From Pseudomonadota bacterium (lineage in GTDB: Bacteria > Pseudomonadota > Gammaproteobacteria > Steroidobacterales > Steroidobacteraceae): a stretch of DNA of 64,000 nucleotides. Within the stretch, counting starts at the first letter, position 1; each line of letters starts with the position of its first letter. Where the stretch lies: NCBI GenBank assembly GCA_023417315.1, contig JAEZFW010000055.1, positions 1-64,000 on the forward strand. The letters run 5' to 3'. The position numbers were made by a program, and so were the translations under genes. A model generated the notes under the pieces. The model searched no databases. It was not told the origin of the DNA and saw nothing but the letters and a program-made list of their open reading frames with translations. Shown piece by piece: positions 44,340-52,167 of this stretch.

Positions 44340-45647
44340 TCAGCGCACGGCTCTCAGGTAGTTCTCAACCGCATATGCGCCCACCCGGTGGCCGAGCCGA
44401 TTGCCGGCAACGGAGTCATAGCGAAAGTGAATTCCCAAGTAGATGCGCGAGATCGCGCATTCCATGGCCGCCGAGGAAAAACGCTCGAAGGAGCGGGTGG
44501 GCGGATCCATTCGTATCTTTGGCGAGAGTGGACCCGCTGAGTCGACTTCTCGCGTCTCCATCGTGAACCCGTAGTTATTGCCGAACGTGTCGGCGAGAAC
44601 CGCCATTCCGGCCGCGCACACTGTGCCGTGCGCTGAAGGGTACGAGGGGAACGCATATGTATGCTGATGCAGATTGTTCCATGTCGGTTCAGGTTGCGTG
44701 CGCGGGTTGTCGTCGTGTTCGGCCGCGCGGATTGCGGTATAGGGGCGCCAGTGGTTATAGAAGTACTTGCTGTCGAACGATGCGATGTAGCCATCGAAGA
44801 TGCTCATGTTGAGCAGCGCGAAAAGACGTGCAACCGTCCACAGATCCGCGCCGTTGGCAGCGATCAATTGACGCGCGAGCCGGTTATGCGAGCTCTCCGC
44901 GAAGTCTTTCCACCACAGCGCCATGTGTGTTTGATCGTGCGTGCGCGAGGTGCTCTCGTAGCGACCGTCTTCCATCACCTCTTGGTACGCTTGCGCGTAC
45001 TCGCTCGAATCGGTTCGCGGAGGTGGGCCCACTCGAAACTGCTGCGGTGCGCGCATCGCAAAGGGTCGGGCTGTCGCCCAGCCGACACCGAACACGAAGC
45101 CTTGCGGTGTTCCGCTGTGATCACGAAATTCGGCATACACGCCGGGTCGCGTGGGACTCCATTGATACTCGACCTCCTTGTTCCATCCGTCATCTTCTCG
45201 GTTGACCAGGATCGCCTGCGCGGCGAGCGTGCCCAGTTCGATGGCTTCTTGCTTGGCGCGATGGCGCGGCGCCGAATCGAGCCAACGGCGGAGCTCCTCG
45301 TCGAGTGCAATTCGTTGATCTGGATATTGAGCCAGCGCCACGACATGGGCCGCCTGCGCCGCTGCGGTCACCGGATCCGCATTCGGGCGAGAATGCGATT
45401 TGTAAGTGTACGCAGAGTAATGACGATGGATGGAGTTGATCGCATCGTGCATTGCGATATGCATCATGGCCGCGGTGCGCACTCCTTTTAGGGTCAGGAA
45501 ATGATCCTCCGCCTCCGCGATCGCGAGCACGCGTTCGTTCCATGCGGTCACGACTTCGGCGTTACAGCGCGGCGCGACGGTCGTGGTGGAGTTCGCAAAC
45601 GATGCAAGCACGAGGAGCGTCACAGTGAGCAAGAACCTGTGCGTCAT
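44340..45647 (-). CDS. Secreted vanadium-dependent haloperoxidase / PAP2 protein
   Basis: The 435-residue protein has a signal peptide (TLLVLASFANS). The vanadate/phosphate pocket is complete: K294-x6-R301-P, PSYPSAH (334-340, acid-base His340) and S-R401-x5-H407. The helical N-terminal half is typical of this group. It would oxidise halides with peroxide in the periplasm, or act as an acid phosphatase; the two activities share the fold. It is divergent from the HxlR regulator (107 bp), which is the obvious candidate regulator. Confidence 0.9.
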   Translation of the reverse strand: MTHRFLLTVTLLVLASFANSTTTVAPRCNAEVVTAWNERVLAIAEAEDHFLTLKGVRTAAMMHIAMHDAINSIHRHYSAYTYKSHSRPNADPVTAAAQAAHVVALAQYPDQRIALDEELRRWLDSAPRHRAKQEAIELGTLAAQAILVNREDDGWNKEVEYQWSPTRPGVYAEFRDHSGTPQGFVFGVGWATARPFAMRAPQQFRVGPPPRTDSSEYAQAYQEVMEDGRYESTSRTHDQTHMALWWKDFAESSHNRLARQLIAANGADLWTVARLFALLNMSIFDGYIASFDSKYFYNHWRPYTAIRAAEHDDNPRTQPEPTWNNLHQHTYAFPSYPSAHGTVCAAGMAVLADTFGNNYGFTMETREVDSAGPLSPKIRMDPPTRSFERFSSAAMECAISRIYLGIHFRYDSVAGNRLGHRVGAYAVENYLRAVR

Positions 45648-45754
45648 GATCGTCTCTCCTGAGTGGTCGAAGACAATCTATCGCTTGTCATTCAAGATGC
45701 ACTACTTCTGATTCTGTACTTCCGACCCGCAAGCAAGGGAGCGATAATCCCGCC

Positions 45755-46483
45755 ATGTCGCGTGGCTACGGTCAGTATTGCCCTCTTGCGCTCGCTGCCG
45801 AATTGTTGTGCGAGCGATGGACGGTCTTGATCGTGAGTCGGCTGATCGATGGTTGTTCTCAGTTCAACGCGATCCATCGCGGCGTGCCGCGCATCTCCCC
45901 TTCCTTGCTATCGCAGCGTCTGACCCAGCTCGAGCGTGCAGGCATCGTCGTTCGTTGTGCGAATGGAAGTGCAACACGCTACGCGCTGACGGATGCGGGC
46001 CGCGCTCTCGAGCCGATCATCGAGCATCTTGCCGTGTGGGGTCAGGAGTGGGGTCGCGATATGAGAGCTGAAGATCTCGATCCCGCGTTCCTGCTGTGGA
46101 GCATGCACACGCGCCTCGATACCGCACGAATGCCTGCGGGACGAACCGTGATTCAGTTCGAGTTCAGTGGTGTGCCGCGCGATTGCCGTCGCTTCTGGCT
46201 CGTGAACACGGATGGCAGTGTAGAGATGTGTCTGAAGGACCCAGGCTACGAGGTCACGCTCGTCGTCAAGGCGGACCTGCGCAGGTTTGTGGAGGCGTGG
46301 CGCGGTATCCGCGATCTGCGTGCGGAGATTCGGGGAAACAGGATTCGCGTGCTCGGCCCGTCGTCTTTGTGCCGTCAGTTCCCAGACTGGCTCAAGTTGA
46401 GCTCATTGGCCGCGTATCCGCGGCGCAAACGAGGGCGTGAGACTCGGCTCGCGAGCGACGCAGCACAGACGGTCTCAACCTAG
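45755..46483 (+). CDS. HxlR-family transcriptional regulator with SCP2-like tail
   Basis: The 242-residue protein begins with an HxlR winged helix: CPLALAAELLCERWTVLIVSRL, PRISPSLLSQRLTQLERAG, RYALTDAGRALEPII. From about 125 a second domain (IQFEFSGVP, VTLVVKADLRRFVEAWRG) resembles SCP2/alkyl-sulfatase C-terminal folds, as in a known subset of HxlR proteins. No sensing Cys pattern beyond the one at residue 9 is obvious. It is divergent from the haloperoxidase gene and probably controls it. Confidence 0.9.
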   Translation: MSRGYGQYCPLALAAELLCERWTVLIVSRLIDGCSQFNAIHRGVPRISPSLLSQRLTQLERAGIVVRCANGSATRYALTDAGRALEPIIEHLAVWGQEWGRDMRAEDLDPAFLLWSMHTRLDTARMPAGRTVIQFEFSGVPRDCRRFWLVNTDGSVEMCLKDPGYEVTLVVKADLRRFVEAWRGIRDLRAEIRGNRIRVLGPSSLCRQFPDWLKLSSLAAYPRRKRGRETRLASDAAQTVST

Positions 46484-46635
46484 AGGACAGATTTATCTTC
46501 TGACATGTGTATGTAACGGCAGAAAAGGCCACTGCAGCCACTGTCGTCATCAATCGACATCTTGTTGAGGCGCGTGGTAGAAGGGCAATCTGCTGCTGTG
46601 TGTTGCGGCTCGCCACGCTCCGTAAAGGGATGTTC

Positions 46636-47427
46636 ATGAACCTGTATGAAGATCAGTTCTCCGAAACCCACGATTTTCCGCGCGTAGACAAGCCCTCCAA
46701 GGTTCTCATCATCGCTTCAACGCCCCGCTGTGGAAGCCACATGCTGGGCCATGCGCTGCACCGAACCGGCAGCTTCGGATTTCCACTCGAGTATACACAG
46801 CCCGCGAATCTAGCCGAATGGCGGCGTCGACTCGCCGGCTGTGATGACGTCCTGACTGAGATTCAGCGTCGCAGGACTTCTCCGAACGGTGTCTTCGGAA
46901 TCAAGATCCACTACTCGCACATCTCCGGTTACGGCGGCTTTCAACAAGTGATGCGCCGCTTTCCGAATGCGTACTACGTATTCCTCTTCAGAAGAGACGT
47001 CCTGAAGCAGGCTGTGTCTTTATCGATTGCCCAGCAGACCGGCGTCTGGATCGATGGTCAGGAGCCGATCGCTACGACGGCTCAGTATGAATTCGAACGC
47101 ATCAACAAGTGCATGCGCCGAGTACTGCTGGAGAACGCCGGTTGGCGGTACCTGTTTGCTGCGCATGGATGCAGACACATGGAGGTGGAGTTCGAAGAGG
47201 CCCGCAATGACATTGGTGGCACCGTCGTGCGGATGGGCTCGTTTCTGGGGATCACAGTGGATGCAGGGCGTCTCCCAACGGACCCAGTCACCAAGAAACA
47301 GGGGCTGGACATCAACAAGAGTTGGGCCGAGCGCTTCCTCAAGGACTTCAACGAACGTGATGAGTATCTAATCAACGAGCGCACGCATCCGCTCAAGCTG
47401 ATCAAGCGCGCCTTGATGCGGGCCTAA
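46636..47427 (+). CDS. Stf0-family sulfotransferase
   Basis: ATG 46636 (second of two close ATGs, with AAGGG six bases upstream) gives 263 residues. The 5'-PSB loop is STPRCGSHMLGHAL. It continues with GFPLEYTQPANL, GVFGIKIHYSH and the 3'-phosphate-binding stretch FLFRRDVLKQAVS. The C-terminus has WAERFLKDF. Stf0 transfers sulfate from PAPS to trehalose or other sugars in mycobacteria; here the acceptor is unknown, perhaps a surface glycan or osmolyte. It stands alone. Confidence 0.9.
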   Translation: MNLYEDQFSETHDFPRVDKPSKVLIIASTPRCGSHMLGHALHRTGSFGFPLEYTQPANLAEWRRRLAGCDDVLTEIQRRRTSPNGVFGIKIHYSHISGYGGFQQVMRRFPNAYYVFLFRRDVLKQAVSLSIAQQTGVWIDGQEPIATTAQYEFERINKCMRRVLLENAGWRYLFAAHGCRHMEVEFEEARNDIGGTVVRMGSFLGITVDAGRLPTDPVTKKQGLDINKSWAERFLKDFNERDEYLINERTHPLKLIKRALMRA

Positions 47428-47693
47428 TGCGGCCATCTCTTGTTCTTCTTGAGCTGCTACGCTAAAGCGCGGCTGCCTTGCGGTGGGACACTGCACGCTG
47501 CCGTCTTTGATTCCGCGTCGACCTCTTCTGCGCTACTGAGAAGTATCCCGAGTGGGGCGCGCTCAGTAGGAATCTGTGCGTGTCCTCACCGTTCCCACAG
47601 TGCGCGGGCTCTTGTGGCCCTCATCCGCTTCCTTACTGTCCACATCGCAGCTAATCTTTCAGGCCACTAACTCCAACGAGCAGGTCCTCCGCA

Positions 47694-50006
47694 ATGACTC
47701 AACGAAGAGTGAGCGTGTGTTGGCGTGTAATGCTGGTGGTCATGCTTTCGGTTCTGGCCGCGTGCGAACGGCAGGAATCAGGAACAAGAGCGAACGAGCC
47801 AGAGCTCTCTGCACAGGCGACTGCTGAGTCGGCACTGTCGTCCTCGGCGGCTGCATCCACGCGCTCGCGATCTGCGGTTCCGGCTCGGCGCTCGTACGCG
47901 GATGCCATCCCAGCTGGGCTGCAGTTGTCCGGACCGCCCGATTTTCGAGCAGCACAACTCGCCGAGAAAGTGGCGGCGGGCGGGGCGCAAGCATTGCCGG
48001 CGCTCATCACAGCACTGAGTCATTCGGGCATCGCCGTGGGAGAGCGGGGTGAAGAGGAGCTCGTCGAGGCAGCGCAGCCGATACAGGGACTGACATTCAG
48101 AGCTTGGGAAGTCAACGCGCTGGGCGACCTCTTGGCGCGAGGACGACAGCCGCTGCAGCCTCTGTCGAGTGTTGCCGACGTGATCGCTTCATCGATCGAC
48201 GGAATCGATCGTGAGCGCGTCGCGAAGCTTCTGCTCGAAGACTTGCGCGCGCATGCGCAAGGTGCGCACGGACCGCAGCGTTTCTGGGCGCGGTTCATCG
48301 TGGAGCTTGGACGACGCTCGCGCTTCGCCCCTCACGACATGCTCAGTGAGAATGACATCGATGCCATCGAGCTCGACGGCATTCAGCTCGCGCTCATCTC
48401 GCAACGTCTGGCCGCGGATGTGCTTCACAAGGCAGGTGCAGGAGCGCAGCAGGCTGCCGCAGGAGATGAAAGCACGGCGTGGCTCTTAGATCTGCTCGTT
48501 CAACGCGCGAATGCACAGTCCTCGCCGTGCACGTTCGAAGGACCCGACGGTGAGGTCTTGGATTGGCACGCGATCGCAACGGGTTATGGCTTCGGCCAAC
48601 TGCTCGGCTACTTAGAAGGAGCGGGGATGGCCGCCGCAGGTCGACTCGCAACGTTGACTTCGATCGGCAACGCCCTATTCGCATATGCAAAGCTCATTTA
48701 TATGCACGCTGCCTTCGAAGTGGAGTTCGAGCTCGAGGGCGGCCAACCCCTTGTGCGAACCCAGAAGCAAAATCCTCAGAGTGGCGAGGTGCGTACGCTC
48801 GTTGCGACCGTCACCATGAACTCGAAAGACGATCAATGGGTGAACTGCTTGCGCCCGGTGTTGAACGCGATGGGACTCGATTTCAACACGGAAGCAGATG
48901 GAGCCATGAAGGGCGTGAGCGTCACTTGGTCTGGCAGGGCGGGATTCGATCAGCGCATGGCCGCGAACGGCGGGCCGGACTACGTCGTGCGTTACGTCAC
49001 GGACGATAGTCAACGCATCCAGAGCGGCGGCGGTGTCGGTCCCGGTCACGCGATCATGGACAATCGCACTGACGACCAAGGCAAGGCACGCGTCAACGTT
49101 GAAGGTGTCGGGCAATCCGAAGACCTCGGTCCCGATCCGGAACCCGTCATGAAAGCAGCGATGGCCGTCGCTAAAGTCGTGCTCAAGCCTGCGGACCTCT
49201 ATCGCGATCTCAAGGATGCGACCGGCACCGCTTCGAGCGGACTCGGTGGGCTCATCGCGATGCCGGCGGAGTTGCTCTATCGCACGCGCTGGTCATTCGG
49301 TGCGACGTACCTGTTCGAGGTCAAGGATTGGCATATGCGAGCGCCCGCTTGGACCGGCACCATCACATATAGCCGCGAGGAAACCAAAAAGACCGAACAG
49401 GTGAGAGACAGCCATTGCTGCGGCGGGAAGCCGACGCGTAGCACGAGCAAGCACGAGTGGCAGCGCGTTTCCAATCAGACGTGGACGATCGACGCTTCGC
49501 AGCAGCCAACCTACGCGAATGAAAGAGCCTTCCAAACGCCTGCCGACTACTCGATGCACTTCGGCGGGCTCGAGATCTCTGATAACCACCGCACGGGCTA
49601 CAACTCGTGCGGCCGCCAGGGTGGCTCACCGACCACGTTTACAAAGACGCACGAAGAAAAAACCCATAACACCGCATTTAGCGGCACCGCCTCTGTAAAT
49701 GTGAATGTGGACTCACGAGACGGCGCTTACTACATCGAGGTCGCTGGTCCTGAGCAGGACATGGAAGGCGATTACACTTGGCTCCAAGTCACGGAATTCG
49801 GTCCCGGTTGCGGAGGGGACCAGCGTGCGCCGGTCCGGCGTACCGCCGCGAAAGCGTACGAGCAAGGGCATTGGTCGCCCCAGATCCGTGGCCAGCTCGA
49901 TCCGAGCAACCCGAACGAGCTCTCGGGGGCCCAAGCGGAAACGAACGAGCGAAAAGACGGCACCGTGATTAGTGAGCACGTGACATGGGAGCTGCGTCGG
50001 CGCTAG
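47694..50006 (+). CDS. Large lipoprotein of unknown function
   Basis: The 770-residue protein has a lipoprotein signal (MLVVMLSVLAAC, lipobox LAAC). A Ser/Ala linker follows, then a helical first half (AAQLAEKVAAGGAQALPALITAL, LLLEDLRAHAQG) and a beta-rich second half. That half includes FEVEFELEGGQPL, a Cys-Cys motif (SHCCGGKP) and Gly-rich loops (GGGVGPGHAIMDN). No family is recognised. It is envelope-anchored and followed 136 bp later by the DUF2189 membrane gene on the same strand. Confidence 0.75.
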   Translation: MTQRRVSVCWRVMLVVMLSVLAACERQESGTRANEPELSAQATAESALSSSAAASTRSRSAVPARRSYADAIPAGLQLSGPPDFRAAQLAEKVAAGGAQALPALITALSHSGIAVGERGEEELVEAAQPIQGLTFRAWEVNALGDLLARGRQPLQPLSSVADVIASSIDGIDRERVAKLLLEDLRAHAQGAHGPQRFWARFIVELGRRSRFAPHDMLSENDIDAIELDGIQLALISQRLAADVLHKAGAGAQQAAAGDESTAWLLDLLVQRANAQSSPCTFEGPDGEVLDWHAIATGYGFGQLLGYLEGAGMAAAGRLATLTSIGNALFAYAKLIYMHAAFEVEFELEGGQPLVRTQKQNPQSGEVRTLVATVTMNSKDDQWVNCLRPVLNAMGLDFNTEADGAMKGVSVTWSGRAGFDQRMAANGGPDYVVRYVTDDSQRIQSGGGVGPGHAIMDNRTDDQGKARVNVEGVGQSEDLGPDPEPVMKAAMAVAKVVLKPADLYRDLKDATGTASSGLGGLIAMPAELLYRTRWSFGATYLFEVKDWHMRAPAWTGTITYSREETKKTEQVRDSHCCGGKPTRSTSKHEWQRVSNQTWTIDASQQPTYANERAFQTPADYSMHFGGLEISDNHRTGYNSCGRQGGSPTTFTKTHEEKTHNTAFSGTASVNVNVDSRDGAYYIEVAGPEQDMEGDYTWLQVTEFGPGCGGDQRAPVRRTAAKAYEQGHWSPQIRGQLDPSNPNELSGAQAETNERKDGTVISEHVTWELRRR

Positions 50007-50141
50007 CGTCAAGGTGTCCCATGCTCGTCAAGGAGAACCAGTCGATCTTCCAGTGAGTCGGCCTCGGAAGAAAAAGTCACGTGCGGGCAGCTCATATGAA
50101 ATAGCGATCGAACGATCGCGAGCAGAGGCGATAGGTTAGAA

Positions 50142-50951
50142 ATGACGACATCAATCGACTCTGACGCTCCGAAGCCGCGCACGAATCCAGACGAGCTGCC
50201 GTTCGTCGCTCCGTGTCGTCGCCTCGAGCTCGCTGCGCCCATTCGTTGGTTGAGTTTGGGATGGCGCGATATGCGAGCGGCGCCGCGACAGAGCTTCTTC
50301 TATGGCGTGCTCCTGACACTCCTCAGTTTATTGATCGCCATCGCTAGCTGGCGCCTCGGCATGGTGGCGCTGTACTTGGGCTTGGCGAGCGGATTCGTGT
50401 TCATTGGCCCGATCCTTGCGGTGGGTTTGTACTCGATCAGTTATCAACTCGGCATTGGCCGTCAGCCTACGCTCGCATACAGCCTGCGCGAAGGCCGCGC
50501 GCACTTGAAGGACACGCTCGTGCTCGGAATCTGTCTGCTCGTCGTGCTGTTGGTGTGGGCTCGAGCCGCGACAATCTTGAGTGTGCTTCGCCCGAGCCAT
50601 GCGCTGCCTTCGTGGCGCGACCTGCTGCCGTACTTCGGGTTCGGCTCCGCGGTCGGGGCCGTATTCTGCGCGATCATCTTCTCTGCCACCGCGTTCGCGT
50701 TACCCATGCTGCTCGATCGACGCACGGATGCAATTACAGCCGTGGTGACCAGCATCAACGCAACCTTGAGGAACAAGGGCGCGATGGCACTCTGGGCGGC
50801 GATCATCGGGATCGCTGTCGCCCTCGGGTTCGCGACGATGCTGTCAGGGTTTGTCGTGCTGCTGCCGTTGCTAGGACATGCAACGTGGCATGCCTATCGC
50901 GAGACGATCGATGCGTCGCTTTGGCCGCCGACGCATGATGAGAATGCCTGA
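50142..50951 (+). CDS. DUF2189-type integral membrane protein
   Basis: The 269-residue protein has a soluble N-terminus (about 1-45) and six TM helices in the DUF2189 pattern, with RWLSLGWRDMRAAPRQSFFYG before helix 1 and FVFIGPILAVGLYSISYQL across helix 2-3. LRNKGAMALWAAIIG precedes the last pair, and the end is GHATWHAYRETI. Function unknown; members occur near respiratory and cytochrome genes. AGG eight bases before the ATG supports the start. Confidence 0.85.
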   Translation: MTTSIDSDAPKPRTNPDELPFVAPCRRLELAAPIRWLSLGWRDMRAAPRQSFFYGVLLTLLSLLIAIASWRLGMVALYLGLASGFVFIGPILAVGLYSISYQLGIGRQPTLAYSLREGRAHLKDTLVLGICLLVVLLVWARAATILSVLRPSHALPSWRDLLPYFGFGSAVGAVFCAIIFSATAFALPMLLDRRTDAITAVVTSINATLRNKGAMALWAAIIGIAVALGFATMLSGFVVLLPLLGHATWHAYRETIDASLWPPTHDENA

Positions 50952-50959
50952 CTCACTCT

Positions 50960-51418
50960 TTATGGCTCACTGCATTCACCGGCGCTCGCGTGCGCACCGG
51001 CCCACACCGGCGGCTTCGCGGTGCAGGTCACGACCTGCTTCTGTCCCGGATGCCAGAACTTGATGCGCCACGCATGTAAGCACAAGGGCGGATCGCTCAC
51101 AGTCAGCGCCGAGGACACCCAACTGTTGAGTGACTGCACATACGAACCCGACGCGGCAGAGGCGATGTTGCCGGAGTTCGCGTCGTTGATGACTCCATGC
51201 ACGCTCCAGAGGTTTTGTGCGGCTTCGACCTGCTGCAACGAGGCGGCGGTCGCGCGGCCCTGCCTCACCGCCGTGGCCTGGCTTCCTGTTAGGGTGGCTG
51301 CGATGAGCTCGGCGCTTCTGAGCGCCAGATTCCCTGTGCTCTCCTCGATTTCGGAGGCTGCGCGCGAAGCACAAGGCCCTGCGGGCAAGTCCAATACTGC
51401 AATGATGCAGGCGCTCAT
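50960..51418 (-). CDS. Chimeric frame: unknown secreted-like N-terminus plus duplicated RluA tail
   Basis: The 152-residue frame starts with a weakly hydrophobic segment and an Ala-rich helical part (ASEIEESTGNLALRSAELIA, VEAAQNLWSVHGVINDANSG). From about residue 105 it reads LTVSDPPLCLHAWRIKFWHP, the same as the C-terminus of the pseudouridine synthase at 59884-61734. The join lies near 51107. The tail has no meaning outside the RluA fold, so this is a gene damaged or extended by a duplicated segment. An overlapping frame from 51572 competes with it. Confidence 0.45.
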   Translation of the reverse strand: MSACIIAVLDLPAGPCASRAASEIEESTGNLALRSAELIAATLTGSQATAVRQGRATAASLQQVEAAQNLWSVHGVINDANSGNIASAASGSYVQSLNSWVSSALTVSDPPLCLHAWRIKFWHPGQKQVVTCTAKPPVWAGAHASAGECSEP

Positions 51419-51568
51419 GAATCCGATGCTGGCATTCCGCCGATCCGCGATCCCAGATTTCCTGGCCGTCGCACACCCGCAGCACCTCGAGCCGAAGTCC
51501 GCGGTCTCCTTCTACAAGCTCGATGCTCTTAGAGGGGAACATGCGCGGCCATTCGTCCAAAGCTTCGG

Positions 51569-51793
51569 TCACACGCGGATCCGCTCCAGCTCGTGGGCGC
51601 GCCGCGTGAATGCATAGGGAGGCTCATCCAAGAATCTAGCCCAGCCGCGCCCGAGCCAGCTGCGTGTCTCATCGCTGTAGCTCCATGCGCCGGTATCGGC
51701 TTCGGTGCCAGAGCCTTCGGAGATGACGCGCACCTCGTACCATGGCCCGCGACATTTCGTGATCCGCGGGTCGAGTTCTCTCTTCAGGTCCAC
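51569..51793 (-). CDS. Small protein or fragment, coupled to a downstream frame
   Basis: GTG 51793 opens a 74-residue frame (VDLKRELDPRITKCRGPWYEVRV is followed by GSGTEADTGAW and SWLGRGWARFLDEPPYAF). Its stop overlaps a GTG at 51572 in the arrangement GTGA, which starts another frame (TEALDEWPRMFPSKSIEL..). A frame of 21 codons (51840 down) likewise overlaps its start. The protein-like composition and a decayed copy at 59625-59705 indicate that the sequence once coded. The family is unknown. Between 51842 and 52167 nothing is seen. Confidence 0.4.
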   Translation of the reverse strand: MDLKRELDPRITKCRGPWYEVRVISEGSGTEADTGAWSYSDETRSWLGRGWARFLDEPPYAFTRRAHELERIRV

Positions 51794-52167
51794 CGATCAG
51801 CTCCCGGAGCCTCGGCCTCTGCGTTCAAGGCGCGTGGTGTGTAGCTCATCGCTACTGCTGCTGAATGGATTCGAGGTAGTCGACGAGCCGGTCTATCAAC
51901 TCGGCAACGCGCTCGCGTCGCGCCGGCGAGCACCATCGGCGCCCGAGCCGCTCCGGACTTTCACGCGATTGCGCTCGCCTGGGCGACACACCTTTGCGTG
52001 CGCTGCTGACTGTTCCAACCCAGAGACGGCCGGTGTGGGGTTGGGATTTCTACGCTATGGATCGAGCGGACCCGCTCAAGTCGCTAGTGCACCGCACGCT
52101 TCATAGCAGCCTCTCTTGCGACTTCGTACGCATCGTTTGTCGCCACCGATTATTCAAGTACGCCTCG

